Assembly (NCBI RefSeq): GCF_010093595.1
Contig: NW_022985438.1
Coordinates: 2,786,786 to 2,850,785, forward strand
Length of the DNA stretch: 64,000 bases
Direction: 5' to 3'
DNA from: Mytilinidion resinicola
Taxonomy: Eukaryota > Ascomycota > Dothideomycetes > Mytilinidiales > Mytilinidiaceae
Of the stretch, positions 44,490 to 56,180 are shown in pieces (position 1 is the stretch's first letter; each line of letters starts with the position of its first letter). Position numbers and translations under genes: made by a program. The notes beneath the pieces were generated by a model. It saw only the letters and a program-made list of their open reading frames with translations. It was not told where the DNA came from and did not search any database.

Positions 44490-46571
44490 TAATTCCTACA
44501 TGTCTCCTCGTCACTCCCTAGGTACTTTCAGTACCGTAACGACTTCCTAATATTATCATTCAGTCTTTATCTAGCTTTTTGTTGCTTTTGAATGCCTATG
44601 GTCACAGTGTGCGATACTATGATGCGATGGTTGCGAGCTTCTCATGTTTTATCGTCCAAGCTGTGTCTGAAGCACCACTCTCGAAATAAGACTACTGTTC
44701 ATGTAGCTCCCACGCCTGCCTACCTCACTCGAAGAAATCAGGCTGAAGTATGAGCTTCCGCTGCCGTGCGCTAGATCATGATCCGCTAACTGTTGGCATA
44801 TGCGGCATCTGCCACAGAGTTTGCGATGGCGAGGAATCAGGTCGTGGTGGCTAGGAAGGGCGAGACTGCTTTTCCGTCGTCTACAACGGTGGTGAGAAGA
44901 CTGAGATTTACGAAGTTCCCACTTACCGTAGCCAAGGTCGCTTGCAGACGAGAAGGATTTGAGCAATAATAAGAGAAAGACGATTATTTTTGGACGGACA
45001 TCGGCTGTGACTGTGGCGCTTGTGGCTGTGAGTAGTGAGCCGCCTTCAAGGTTCTTTTGACGACGACCAGGCGATCCGTCTCCCGAACAGGTCCCGACCT
45101 CCGCGCGGCTCCAACCACAACCTTGTGAACTACAAACATACGAATCACGGTTATGGCGTTGACGCCACGCCTGACGCTACAGACACCCGCAGCTATGCAA
45201 AAGTCGAGTCATGATCCTCGCTTAAAGAAAGACTTTAAAGGTCATCATCAGTCCCAGCACAACAGCTTTCAACGAACTTCTCAGGCTCTTGTGCCAAGCC
45301 GATTTCCACGTTGCGGCAGTTGTGAAGCCTGTTCTTTTCGAAACGAGACGTGTCGTAGGACCAGGGGCGTAATTGTGCCGACCCCGGCTTTGTGAAAAAT
45401 CTTCCTGCCCACCAACGGTAATCTGACTGAAAGGAAAAGTAAAAACGGTCCTATTGGATCGGGGCTGCCAGCCTCAACAGGAGGTCTGCTCCCCATGATA
45501 CCTCCCCGGAGTGCGAGAGACAACGACCTTGAGAGACCAATGGGCATTACACCGGACGCACTCGAAAGTTACTCCGACGGTAGACTTTCTGTCTGCTCCT
45601 GAATTTGCCATCTTCGTCTTTGCAGACCCCTGGATTGAGGAACACCTAGATACTGACCGCGAAACTTCGAGGAACGAAGAGTGAAGTTCACTATCATATC
45701 TGTTCGTTGAATCCACAATAGGACTTGTGTGCTTTAAGCTTACCCCACGTGTCCGGAATCCATTCCTCCCGGACTCAGGAGACGCAAGCGATCAATGCGA
45801 GTCAGTCTGGGGTAAACCTTATTGTACCTACGCAACGCCATGTTCCGGGGAACTGCCTGAAGCTGGGGAAATTTGCGGCAAGCGAAGTCTTGCATACATA
45901 TCAGGATCCACAAATCCATTCCTTCAGCATTCCCATTCGCGTGGTCATGCCGGATGTAATGCCGCCCTGGTCCGTGACCATCGATGTGTCTCTAGGGTTG
46001 CTTCATACAGCCCTATGTGGACATACATACGCAGGAAGTGGGTTACAGAGCTAATGCATGGCTGTCACTTTCATTCCGTCTCTGAGCGCTCTCATGCAAG
46101 TTCTCATATGTCGTTTCCTGCCCATAGCTTCTCGCCTTCTGCATTCTCTCACTTCTTCTTATTCTTCATATCTCCAGTTGATTCGTGTATTTTTCTCTCG
46201 GAATTAGCGTTGATGCCGGCAGCCGGTTACAGTGTATTCGCCTTCCCTTGATGCTTTTGACTTTTGGAAGTCCAGACTGTGTCAGGTATCTGTGTACCCT
46301 GTGGCAGATCACTTCGTCCAGTCTTCGAAAGTACGTTACTCTCCGCGATTTGACGCTCGGCATGTCAGCAGGGCTTACTCGCAAGGACGTCGATCAAGCT
46401 AATGACTCTCACCCTTGTGCTAGAGGGCGATAACACGTGGGCATACAAGACCTAGCTCTCCAGCTCTGTCCCCTAGATTTCCTCTTGCTGTATATCGGTC
46501 TTCATGGTGTTTCACGGGAGTCTTTCCAATACACTCTTTCTTACTCTACATCCTGTCTACAACGAATCATA
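44490..46571. other. Intergenic, 2 kb, no gene called
   Basis: A plus frame at 45153-45395 ends with a cysteine cluster (RCGSCEACSFRNETC) but has no support beyond that. Other frames look random. The last 130 bp hold the upstream E-box of the next gene. Confidence 0.45.
46434..46439. promoter_or_regulatory. CACGTG box upstream of the rhodopsin-fold gene
   Basis: The box lies 132 bp upstream of the start codon at 46572, within promoter range. Confidence 0.35.
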
Positions 46572-48137
46572 ATGAGTGTTCCTGGAGCTATAGCACCTCC
46601 TCCAGGCGTTACACCGCACTTCCATGGACCGATGAACGACAAGCAGAAGCAGGTTGCTACCGCAGCCTCGGTAAATATGGCTCTCTCAACCCTGTTCCTG
46701 GTTCTCCGGCTGTATACACGTGGTATCATCGTAAGGTCGTTTGGATCGGATGACTGTGAGCGCTGCCAAAAGATCTATTTTTGTTAAGACGGACAAGGTC
46801 ACTAACACATCCCAAGATGCGGTGATAATAGCTTGGGTATGAGTAACGCGATTGAGATTATAGAGTCTAGTCTGAGATTTCGTAGGCCTTTGCTGTATCG
46901 TTCGCCTCTCTTTCTTTCCCTGGTAAGTCTACACACGAGATGAAACGGATATGACGCCTGGGGTTTATTTATCTTCTAACGAAATGTGAAGCAATACACA
47001 GCGGGTTTGGAAAGCATTTCTGGGACATACCAGTCACTGAACTCCATCCATTCCTACAGGTAGGCCGGTGATGCCGTCATGAAGTATTTCATATAAATTA
47101 ATTCGTCCCAAGCTCATAGGAACGATAGCCATTGTCTACGTCTGGGCAACTACCATGCCTAAGATATCGCTGCTGCTTTTGTATGGCTTGTGTATCATTC
47201 TCAATGGTCAGCAGTGCTGACAATATCTTGAAGATATCATCGACTAACCCCAGATAAGACATTTCGGCTCGCCATCTATGTCTTAATGTTCATAATAACG
47301 GCCTTTACCATCTCCCATACCATAATCGTCGCCGCTGGATGCAGCCCGCTCGACTCTTCAAAGTCGGGATGTCTAAACACTCTTTCGTTTGCGGCAGCAG
47401 TGATCAACATCATTTGCTATGGTTTCGTAATGATCTTACCTCTTCCTTTGGTATGGAGCCTACAGCTACCCCACAGGCAGAAGATTGGCCTGGGACTACT
47501 GTTTGCTGGAGGATCATTGTAAGCTCTTGATACAATGTTCCAGTCGCTTTTCTGTCGTTGCTAACTCGGTTCGTTGTCTTGGATAGAGTGATTATTGCAA
47601 GTATCATCAGAGTCCGGCTCGCGAAGGCTTTGCAGGGAAAGAAAGACATCTCTTTCGCGGAGGGTGACATTGGTATTTGGTCGTAAGTATGATCCCGGTC
47701 TTCCAATCACTACTATTCCCTTTGCACATTTTCTAACGCTGAAGATTCTACGTCACTGTAGACTCGTAGAAATCAATGTCGGAGTAATATGCAACTGTCT
47801 AGTCGTCATGAAGCCCTTCTTCCGCCGACACTTAGGCAATATTTTAGGTTCTTCAGGAGCGGATTCGCATAATTCGCCTTATTCGTTCAACATTGGCTCC
47901 GTGTTCTCTCGCTTCAAGAAACAACAACGCGAACCACGGTCTTATCGCCTCACGTCTCTTGATAGATCAGGTCGTCCTGGAGATTCGGAGTTGCAAATGC
48001 CGCAGAGCACACAGAGGAGTATTACTGTTAGCCATACCTACGAGGTCACGGCGAACCGGGGCGAGTTCGATACGGAGAGTACGGAGGATATGATGAAGAG
48101 TGCAGGGCACGAACGAGCGGGGAAAGATCTGGTTTGA
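46572..48137 (+). CDS. Fungal rhodopsin-domain (SAT4-type) integral membrane protein
   Basis: Eight exons (46572-46755, 46817-46836, 46886-46922, 46992-47059, 47113-47191, 47254-47518, 47587-47682, 47762-48137) give 374 residues. The typical start is seen: a short Pro-rich N-terminus, a first span ending LRLYTRGIIVRSFGSDD, HSGFGKHFWDIP in the first loops, IGTIAIVYVWATTMPKISLLLLY, then KTFRLAIYVLMFIITAF and further spans, closing with VEINVGVICNCLVVMKPFFR. About seven spans precede a long polar tail. Members of this family surround the plasma membrane receptors called Pth11-like, but ligands are mostly unknown. Exon 2 is only 20 nt. Confidence 0.87.
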
Positions 48138-48538
48138 ATAGGTTACATGCATCACAGACTCTGTTTGACCTAGAGAAAGATAGGACATTAAATATATGAA
48201 TCAATGGAAATACTGCCGTCAAGTGAAGTAGTCCGAGGCTGTGGCATGCTCGAACTGCATCCATTGAATTTACCTCTACTATCCTTCCCGAAAGACCTCT
48301 ACTCTGCTCAAATAATGACGTTAGTGCACATATCTTCCGATCGGTCTGCTCTTTCTAGGATACCCCAGAAAAAGATCAGGAGACAAATACTTGGCGTGCA
48401 ATTTGAGGTCACGTGCACGCCAAGCCCCAAACTTCCAGCTTGCATTTCCACCAGCAGCACGGACAGCCAACATTAACTTCAAGTTCCACACTCGCCTTAC
48501 CCACACCACCCACTCTGCCCTCAAACAACCATCTAGCC
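48138..48538. other. Upstream region of SAR1
   Basis: Contains a CACGTG at 48410-48415, 123 bp before the SAR1 start, and C-rich leader sequence. No gene. Confidence 0.5.
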
Positions 48539-49498
48539 ATGTGGATAGTAAACTGGTGCGCTCTCCACGCCTTCCTCCTTCTCCTCAATACTCCCACTAA
48601 CCTCGCCGTAGGTGTAAGCAATTCCCCCGGCGATCCTCGCATGCTCCGGCTAGGCTTGCGGTTCCATGATATAACAGGCCCGTACACTTGAAGAATAAGA
48701 AGGAAAGCTGATCTGATGGTGCGTGCGGGACAGTCTTCGATGTGCTTGCCAGCCTGGGCCTGCTGAACAAGCACGCCAAGCTGCTATTCCTGGGCCTCGA
48801 CAACGCCGGCAAGACGACGCTGTTGCACATGCTCAAGAACGATCGGGTTGCGGTTTTGCAGCCAAGTAAGCTGCCCTCTTACCCCCCCAAAACCATCAAT
48901 TACATGTATAGAGAATGTAGGCTAATAATGTTTGTGACCACAGCTCTCCACCCAAGTACGTCCCTCACGACCCCCAACTCACCCCACCTCCACAAGTCTC
49001 GCTAGCCACTAACCACCATTCCCACCCGCACCAGCCTCGGAAGAGCTCTCCATCGGCAACGTCAAATTCACGACTTTCGACCTGGGCGGCCACCAGCAGG
49101 CGCGCCGGCTGTGGCGCGACTACTTCCCCGAAGTATCCGGCATCGTGTTTCTCGTCGACGCGAAAGACCACGAGCGGCTGCCCGAGAGCAAGGCCGAGCT
49201 CGATGCGCTGCTCTCGATGGAGGAGCTGTCCAACACGCCCTTCGTCGTGCTCGGCAACAAGATCGACCACCCAGACGCCGTCAGCGAGGACCAGCTGCGC
49301 GCGAGCTTGGGCCTGTACCAGACGACGGGCAAGGGGAAGGTGCCGCTCGAGGGCATCAGGCCGATTGAGGTGTTTATGTGTAGTGTGGTTATGCGGCAGG
49401 GTGAGTGCATGATTCGAGAAGTGACTGGAGTTTGGGAGGTTTGCTAATGGGGGATAGGTTACGGCGAGGGGATTCGATGGCTCAGCCAGTACGTTTAG
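48539..49498 (+). CDS. SAR1, small GTPase of COPII vesicle formation
   Basis: Five exons, 48539-48557, 48734-48865, 48944-48955, 49035-49400 and 49458-49498, give exactly 189 residues, the usual Sar1 length. Seen are the amphipathic N-terminus [16 protein letters not shown], the P-loop GLDNAGKTT, the switch segment TLHPTSEELSIG, DLGGHQ, NKID and the C-terminal RWLSQYV. Sar1-GTP inserts its N-terminus into the ER membrane and recruits Sec23/24. Two oddities: to restore the invariant W-F the first intron must start with GC rather than GT at 48558, and exon 3 is a 12-nt micro-exon. The first intron is also long (176 nt). Confidence 0.93.
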
Positions 49499-50035
49499 GT
49501 GACGCCGAGGCTGCCGGGAGCTGGAGAGAGAGAGGCGAGGTGAGGATCAGATTTGGAGGGGAGGAGCAGGGTCGCTTTTCCAAAGGGTGCTGGCGTTTGG
49601 CAGCAACTTTCACGAACATATGATCTCTACCACGACGACTTCTTGCACCCTAGTAAAGCGATTCGAGAGAATGAACGGTGGCAAGCAGACAACACGCTTT
49701 GGTGCTTTTTCTTTTTGGGTGGCATGAGTAGAGCTGCGATTTCAAGACTGCTGCAATCAATCAATCAAAGTCACATTACATCGTTATCCGTTTTCGCGAG
49801 TACACCTTTTTGGATCGCTAACGAGGCTCAAATTTGGTATTCAATTCTTTCGTTCGAGGGCTATCTCTATCCGAGTTTTGGATGTACAGTACAAACCAGA
49901 ACCCACCTGAGAAAACAGCGTGCTACAGATGCACCCCTTTAAACGCCGCACCACCGTCCTTTTCCGGCCGCGAGAAAACTCCGGCGAGTAGCCAAATGAC
50001 TTAAGGAAACCTTCCCTCACATCCCCCATAACCAA
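49499..50035. other. Convergent intergenic between SAR1 and TAF6
   Basis: Only 3' UTR sequence of both genes; nothing else is seen. Confidence 0.55.
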
Positions 50036-51482
50036 TCACAGATTAACATCCGCCTCCAGCACCGCCGCCACAAGCTTCGACCGCCCGCTCACCAGAACCC
50101 GCTCAGCCAGCACATCTCCCACCTTTTCCGCCAGCCTTTCGCGCACGCCCTCCGAGCTGCCGACCCCGTTCACCATGCCCACGACGCCGCTCTCCAGCCG
50201 TATCAGGCCCTGCATCAGCACCCGGATCACCATCTCAGCCTCGTTCTTGCGGCTCTCGTCTGCGAGGCCCTCCTTCAGGATGCTGTCGTAGAGCCGTAGG
50301 TTGGGGAGGAGCAGCAGGCGGACGCCGTCGTGGCCGGAGATGCCGAGCAGCCCGATGACGGCGCCGTAGTGCGTGCCGAAGGGAATGTCGGGGTTCATGA
50401 ACACCTTGAGGCAGGTGCGCGCGATGCGCGGCTTCAGGGTGGTGGAGGTCTCGGCGTAGCGCTTGCAGACGTGCGTGAGGATCGAGGCGGCGAGGTCGCG
50501 GAGGGCGAAGTGGGCGAGCGAGTTGGAGGCATGGGGAGTGGTGCCGTTGGTGGTGAGAGAGTCGGAGGTGTTCGTAGTTGTAGGGGGTGGGCCCAGGTGC
50601 TTGCCGATGAGGCAGGTTAGGACGGGCGGCACGATGGATGGAATGTAGGGGTCGAGGTAGATGGTGGGGTTTGAGAGCAGCGCGGCGGTCGCTTGCATCA
50701 TCTGCGTCAGCACGAAGAGGTTCTTCAGGCTGTGTGTTACTTTCTCCGCGAAGAAGGTTATGAGGTATGACACGAGCTGGTGGATGCCAGGATCGGTGCG
50801 GAGGGAGGCGAGGGCCGCGTTGCGCCATTCCTCGTTTGTCTCGTCAACGAGGGCGCTGCAGAGCTTGTTATAGAGCTCGATGGACTCTTTGCTGAGGACG
50901 TGCTTGATCTGCGGCTTGGCGGCGATGTTGTCGTTGCCATTGACAGCTGCGAGGTGGGGGTTTGCGCCTGGTCCCTTGGGGAGCATCTCGGTATGTCGTG
51001 AGTCGGCGGAGGTAGGGTTTTGGGGTATCGAGGGCTGCACGCCTTCTACCGCTAGCCAGTGTGCTGCGATCTGATTAGTCTGGGGCTTCCTTGTTGGGAA
51101 AAGGTGTCGTACCGGTGAAAGTGATCTCTTTCGGGACTTTTGGCAGCGGCGAGTTGATCATCTTCTCGAAGTCCACCTCCTCATCCTCAACGTAGTAGAG
51201 CGGCTGCCCTGGTCCAATTGACGCCTCCCCAAAGCGCAGTGGTCGCGTGGACTCGTAGCCGTACAGCGGCTCAACGTTCAGCACGCGCAAAGCGTTCGAG
51301 ATGTCCTGTGTGCCCAGCGTCGTCCGCTTGCCGTGGCGCATGAACTTCAGGGCCTCCTCCAGCACCTGGGTGATGCGGAAGTCGACATCCCGGGCCAGCT
51401 CGTCGACCACGTTGTCGCTGAGCGCCTGGATGCCCACTGATTCGGCGACGTCCTTGATGTTGTCGGGGTTCCAGACCGACAT
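50036..51482 (-). CDS. TAF6, TFIID/SAGA subunit
   Basis: Exons 51482-51113 and 51063-50036 (49-nt intron) give 465 residues. Residues 1-75 form the histone fold ([40 protein letters not shown]), which pairs with TAF9. The joint of the two exons recreates the conserved [12 protein letters not shown]. From about residue 180 the alpha-helical HEAT-like domain follows ([54 protein letters not shown]). It acts in the nucleus in TFIID and, in many fungi, in SAGA. The coding strand changes from C-rich at its 5' end to G-rich at its 3' end. Confidence 0.95.
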
Positions 51483-53993
51483 GGTGGTAAGCAGAGGCGT
51501 GTCGGAGGGTCGTCAGGGCGAGCAAGGCCCGCTGGGAGTCGACGTGGTGGCACGGCGGCGTGTCGGATGGCTGTGGTGTACCACCAGGTGGGTTGGAGAG
51601 TGCCAGCCCTATGCAGGGGACCTGAAGGACATTCCGGTTCACTGCATGAAAGACGCGGTCGGCGCCGTGTTGCTCCGGCAGAATTGGGGTGGAAGCAGAG
51701 TCGGCGAGTCGGGGCTGCTGTGGTTATGCGCTGGTGGGCCGCAAGAGGTGGCGGCGATGAGTGAGGTGGAGGTGGTGCGGATGGGAAATGGTGAATGGCG
51801 GACAGCGGAGGTGAAGTCGGTCCTGCTGCATAAATGCTTGGCACCAGCACATGTCCATGCAGGTGCATATTTCCAACCTCAGCCCGTCAACCTCACTCTT
51901 CTCCTAGCCAGCCTCACCCCTCATCGACTCAGTACGCGCATCTTCAGGCCCGCATCAGCTGTCTTCTCATCCTGGGCAACGCAGACACCACGGTTCTGAT
52001 ATCTCTCTCGCGTTTGCTCCTGCACAGCATCCATACAGGCCTAGTTACATGCAGCAAATAAATGCTCCACAAACACCATGTCCTCGGCTTACCGCAACGA
52101 GATATCGAGACTAATTGTAGAACCCACGCCTCGGAGCACCTCAAGGCCCGCCGGACCATACGCCTATAGCACAGGCCCATCTCGCCGGCGCGCTCTCACG
52201 CCTTGTAGAACGGCATATCAACGGCGCGGGCCGGCTAGCTGCATGCCTCTTTCTCAGTTTGACCGCCTCTTAACACCCAACACTTCGTTGAATAGCGGCC
52301 ACGATGCGTGGAGGTGACTCCTTGCTGCAGACGGCTCTGCTTACTGCTTCCCCGGACGAATGAGACTGGCTGTTGCTATCGTCATGGGCTGGCGGGCCCC
52401 ATCACATTCCCACCAACTTTGCCAGCAACTACTGCAAGCTCCACCACGCTGCTTGCCCGACTTCGGTAGCTAAATTCCAGCCACCGTCGCCCGCTGGCTC
52501 GAACCTTGTCGGGGTGTTCGCGTGTTTGTGCTCGCCGTCCACGCTGTCGCCCGCCCTCGCCTTCCTAACCTCCAATCTCCCTCTAGGATGAAACGACCTT
52601 TCCCGTCTTCCCGCCGGGCCGTTGCGATTGTCGAGATTTGCTTCAGCAATCGCGTTATGTGTTTGCCCGGCGCGCTGTACCTTCTCTTCACCGCTCCAAC
52701 TGGCTACTTAGGTACTTAACGGCCACTAATCCATTCGTACTTCGCTTTCAGAGAAAACACTTCGATTGCACGCACGCTAAGACCTCCCGTCGAACATACC
52801 TAACGCTCCGGGCCTTTCGCTTTCGGGTTTCCTACCTCCTTCGCTATTCTTGTACTTCCTTCTAAGTCGTTTAGGACATCATGGTTTTCGCTGCCGAGTC
52901 TCTTTTCTCGCCGTATTTCGAAGACCGTTTGATAGCCACCAAGTTTGCACAAACTCCGCCGATTGCCATGCTGCCAAAGAAGACCTCTTTCCTGGAAATG
53001 CTATTCTCTTCTCGGCAGAAGTCTCGAGGAGACCCTCCATCGCCCCCTCCTCAGCCTCCACCAAGTCCGACTGGATGGACCGGGAAAATAGTCAAAGATG
53101 ACACGGATGTGGTACGTACAGACCATGAAGAAGCCTATCATGATTGCAAGCTCACCAGCTGTCAGATCGCTCTTCCAGGGTGGTACTAGTAGCGACCGGC
53201 ATCAGAGCAAAGGCGACGGTACCACACCTAAATGTCTCGTGGTAACTTCCAACTGACGAGGGCCCAGAGCTTTATTACACCCCTACGCCTTGAACTCGTT
53301 ATAACTGTTGGGGAGCAATGAGGACAATTATTCGAAACCTACCGTCATTATTCAGCAATCCGTCGTTCCTCAAATGCGTCCACCTTTGCTGTCGCTACCC
53401 CTAGATGGGGTTCATTCCTCAATCTCCTCTTTCACTACCTTCTCGGCTTTCAGTTTCTTTTTGTGATTCTCTCCTAGTCGTTGCTTCGTTGAGACTGAGA
53501 CTTAGAATGGTTGGATTAGAGCAAGAGTGCGCAAGCAATTTCAGTTTCCCTCCCTCTTCCCTCTTACTGTACTCCAACCAAGATACTTTTCCCAGCTATA
53601 TTCTAGCGCACATTCTGAAGTCGACTTCTCTCGAGAGCGACCTGGGTTGAATTACGAATATCGTAATTTCGCTACGTTCCTCATTTGTTTTTCCGGTATG
53701 TTTAGTTGCTGTACACATTTGGCTAAGAATGCGTTTTGTGCTACAAGCAAGGGACGTGCAACCGTGCATGTCATCAACTCTCTTTCTTTGTCTCTTCCCA
53801 ATGGCGTGAAACTTCTCTTCCTAACATGCAACCACTAATAAACTCTGTCTGTGTACGGCTAATTCGTCCACCACCCCGTCTACTCCCTTTGTCCTGCAGT
53901 CATTGTCAATAATTCTACCCCACCAGTCTCGCATCGTGTCTCTTGCAACGTCCTATTCTCCTTCGTGATCCCACGAGACCCTGTCATAGCACC
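51483..53993. other. Intergenic, 2.5 kb between two divergent genes
   Basis: Upstream of both TAF6 (minus) and the AIF-like gene (plus). Long pyrimidine-rich tracts occur near 52690-52870 and 53400-53590. One small frame (52881-53189) is listed separately; otherwise nothing is seen. Confidence 0.45.
52881..53189 (+). CDS. Doubtful small frame, 102 residues
   Basis: ATG 52881 follows a pyrimidine-rich leader and opens a frame starting MVFAAESLFSPYFEDRL with a Pro-rich middle (PPSPPPQPPPSPTGW). No family, signal peptide or intron evidence supports it. The leader and the Pro-rich composition are the only reasons to list it. Confidence 0.2.
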   Translation: MVFAAESLFSPYFEDRLIATKFAQTPPIAMLPKKTSFLEMLFSSRQKSRGDPPSPPPQPPPSPTGWTGKIVKDDTDVVRTDHEEAYHDCKLTSCQIALPGWY

Positions 53994-55616
53994 ATGACTC
54001 GAGAGCCGCTGAACGTTGTGATTCTAGGTGGATCTTTCGCCGGTATCTCTGTTGCCCATCAATTTCTCGACAATATTATCTCATCATTAAGCACCTTCGA
54101 AGAGGCGCCAACATATCGAGTCGTCCTTGTCAGTCCATCCACACATCTGTACTGGAACATCTGCGCACCACGCGCGATTGTCTCTGATGAGCTCATACCG
54201 GTAGAGTCTGCCTTCGTGGAAATTGAGCCGGGGTTCAGCCGTTACTCCTTCAATGTTTTCACATTCATGCAAGGGTTGGCAACAAGGGTTGACACGAGCG
54301 CGCACACAGTCACCGTTGAGCTTGCATCCAATGACAACAACAAAGCCTCGAAACGCTCCTCTGCGCTCTCGGGAGCTACTGACCGTACCGACTCCACCAC
54401 AAGATCTCGATCTGCCCTCCCGACCTCCCCGACTACTCCCACCGACTATCGACCCACTGGAGCATCTAGAACTAGCATTATACAGACGATTCCGTACCAC
54501 GCTCTTATCCTCGCCACTGGGACTTCCGCAAACTCACCCCTTTATTCTCTCCATGGCTCCCACGAAAACACAATCGCGGAGATCCGCCAATTCCATGCGC
54601 AAGTTCAAAATGCCCAAAGCATTTTGATAGTAGGAGGTGGACCGTCCGGAGTAGAAACCGCCGGACAGCTTGCTAGCTTTTATAACTGGCATCCACGCTG
54701 GCCCTCGCAGCCCATGAAAAGACACAAGACCCCGCCTATAGCGGAGCCCAAACCCCGCAAGAACCGTCTCAATACCCTCAAATCCCTCTCCTGCTTCAGC
54801 CCCACCATCAAAGAACTACCTCCTCGCCCAGCCTCTTCCACCACCGCCACCACCCCCTCCATCCAAATCACTCCTCCCACCACCTCCCCGCACCCCCGGC
54901 AGCGACGAACCGCTAAAACCATAACCCTCCTCTCCGGCTCCACCCGGCTCCTGCCCAAACTGCCCGAGCCCGTCGGTGCGCACGCCTCCAAGCTCCTCGC
55001 CCGCCTCGGCGTGCACGTCGTCCACTCGATCCGCCAAGTCGCCGCCACGCACAACGCTGACGGCTCCGCCAACTGCATCCTCAACAACGACATGACCATC
55101 ACGGCCGACCTGGTCATCGAAGCCACGGGCGTCACGCCCAACACATCCTACCTGCCCGCCAGCATGCTCGACGACGCCGGCTACGTGATCACGGACCCGG
55201 AGGACCTGCGCGTATACGGGCCCGACATCGGCGCGCGCGTCTACGCCGTGGGCGACTGCGCGAGCTACTCCAAGAACTACGTGCTCGACGTGTACGAGGC
55301 GGTCCCCGTGCTGGCGAAGAACCTGCAGAACGACCTGCTGGCGCACGAGTACCGGCTCGAGGCGCAGCTGAGCCGGGCGGAGCCGGCGGCCGTGGTGAGG
55401 CGCGTGGAGCGGTTGCGGGATGCGCGGTTTGTGCAGAACCCGACGGATAGCCAGCTCATGCCGATTAGCAGGTATGGGGGCGTGGGCGTGATTTTTGATG
55501 TCAGGGTGCCGAGTTTTATGGTGCATTTGCTGAAGGGGCGGGATTACAAGTTGGGGAAGGCGGGGGCGGCGGTGGGGAGGGGGCGGAATCCGTATGAGAC
55601 GCCGGGGAAGAGGTAG
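53994..55616 (+). CDS. AIF/AMID-like FAD-dependent oxidoreductase
   Basis: A single exon of 540 residues from ATG 53994; the longer open frame upstream lacks an ATG. Two Rossmann motifs are clear: VVILGGSFAGISVAHQF at residues 8-24 for FAD and ILIVGGGPSGVETAG at 210-224 for NAD(P)H. The C-terminal FAD-contacting GARVYAVGDCASY is also present. Two Ser/Thr/Pro-rich inserts (about residues 115-165 and 250-310) enlarge it beyond the usual 370-400. Relatives include AIFM2/FSP1-type NAD(P)H:quinone reductases, but no mitochondrial signal is apparent and the substrate is unknown. The 5' part is C-rich and the last 240 bp are G-rich. Confidence 0.87.
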   Translation: MTREPLNVVILGGSFAGISVAHQFLDNIISSLSTFEEAPTYRVVLVSPSTHLYWNICAPRAIVSDELIPVESAFVEIEPGFSRYSFNVFTFMQGLATRVDTSAHTVTVELASNDNNKASKRSSALSGATDRTDSTTRSRSALPTSPTTPTDYRPTGASRTSIIQTIPYHALILATGTSANSPLYSLHGSHENTIAEIRQFHAQVQNAQSILIVGGGPSGVETAGQLASFYNWHPRWPSQPMKRHKTPPIAEPKPRKNRLNTLKSLSCFSPTIKELPPRPASSTTATTPSIQITPPTTSPHPRQRRTAKTITLLSGSTRLLPKLPEPVGAHASKLLARLGVHVVHSIRQVAATHNADGSANCILNNDMTITADLVIEATGVTPNTSYLPASMLDDAGYVITDPEDLRVYGPDIGARVYAVGDCASYSKNYVLDVYEAVPVLAKNLQNDLLAHEYRLEAQLSRAEPAAVVRRVERLRDARFVQNPTDSQLMPISRYGGVGVIFDVRVPSFMVHLLKGRDYKLGKAGAAVGRGRNPYETPGKR

Positions 55617-56180
55617 TGGGGTAGGGGAGGGGGGTTTCTTGGGGGGCGTTTTCGTTTATTGAGTGCGTCGTGGATTTGGTGGTTGGGTTGAAAGGGTAGA
55701 GGCGTGATTTGGCGCTCATATGTCTCGTTGTGATCCAGGACTCGCATCTGGAGTTTAATGAACGAGGCTTTTTTCGGGGGTATGCATTGATAGTCTGAAT
55801 TTGATTTGCCATAATATTCGAGAACCGATGAGAATTAACGATTTTTGATCTATAAGTTATGTTATCTTGAGGTTGAAATACGGACCGGAGGTGCCTAGAT
55901 TGGGCAAATAGAGAAGTCTTTACCCATTTCCCACATATTCAAGGAGGTACGAACTGAGCATGAACTTCACGTTTTTGGTCTGAAACTCGATTTCAATTCC
56001 GTTCGAAGAGACACGACTAGAGATGGCCGGAAGATTAAACAATTGTAGTAAGAAGTAGTCTACGCGGCTACTTTAGCTTCACGTGATCTATCAGAACGCT
56101 AATCCAGCTATAGCAAGCAAGGCGTGAAGATCAAAGTTCAGAAATTATACACCCAGATTGAATGGAAATTGTACATGGTT
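55617..56180. other. Convergent intergenic, no gene seen
   Basis: AT-rich around 55790-55900. A CACGTG near 56080 lies between two 3' ends and is probably not a promoter element. Confidence 0.5.

Noticed and set aside
45153..45395. Cysteine-rich small gene (CGSCEACSF...C)
   Set aside because: The cysteine cluster lies at the end of a random-looking frame, with no second line of evidence.
54816..55526. Minus-strand open frame of 236 codons opposite the AIF-like gene
   Set aside because: Composition (His, Arg, Val, Gly) and lack of motifs mark it as a shadow of the Rossmann-fold gene.
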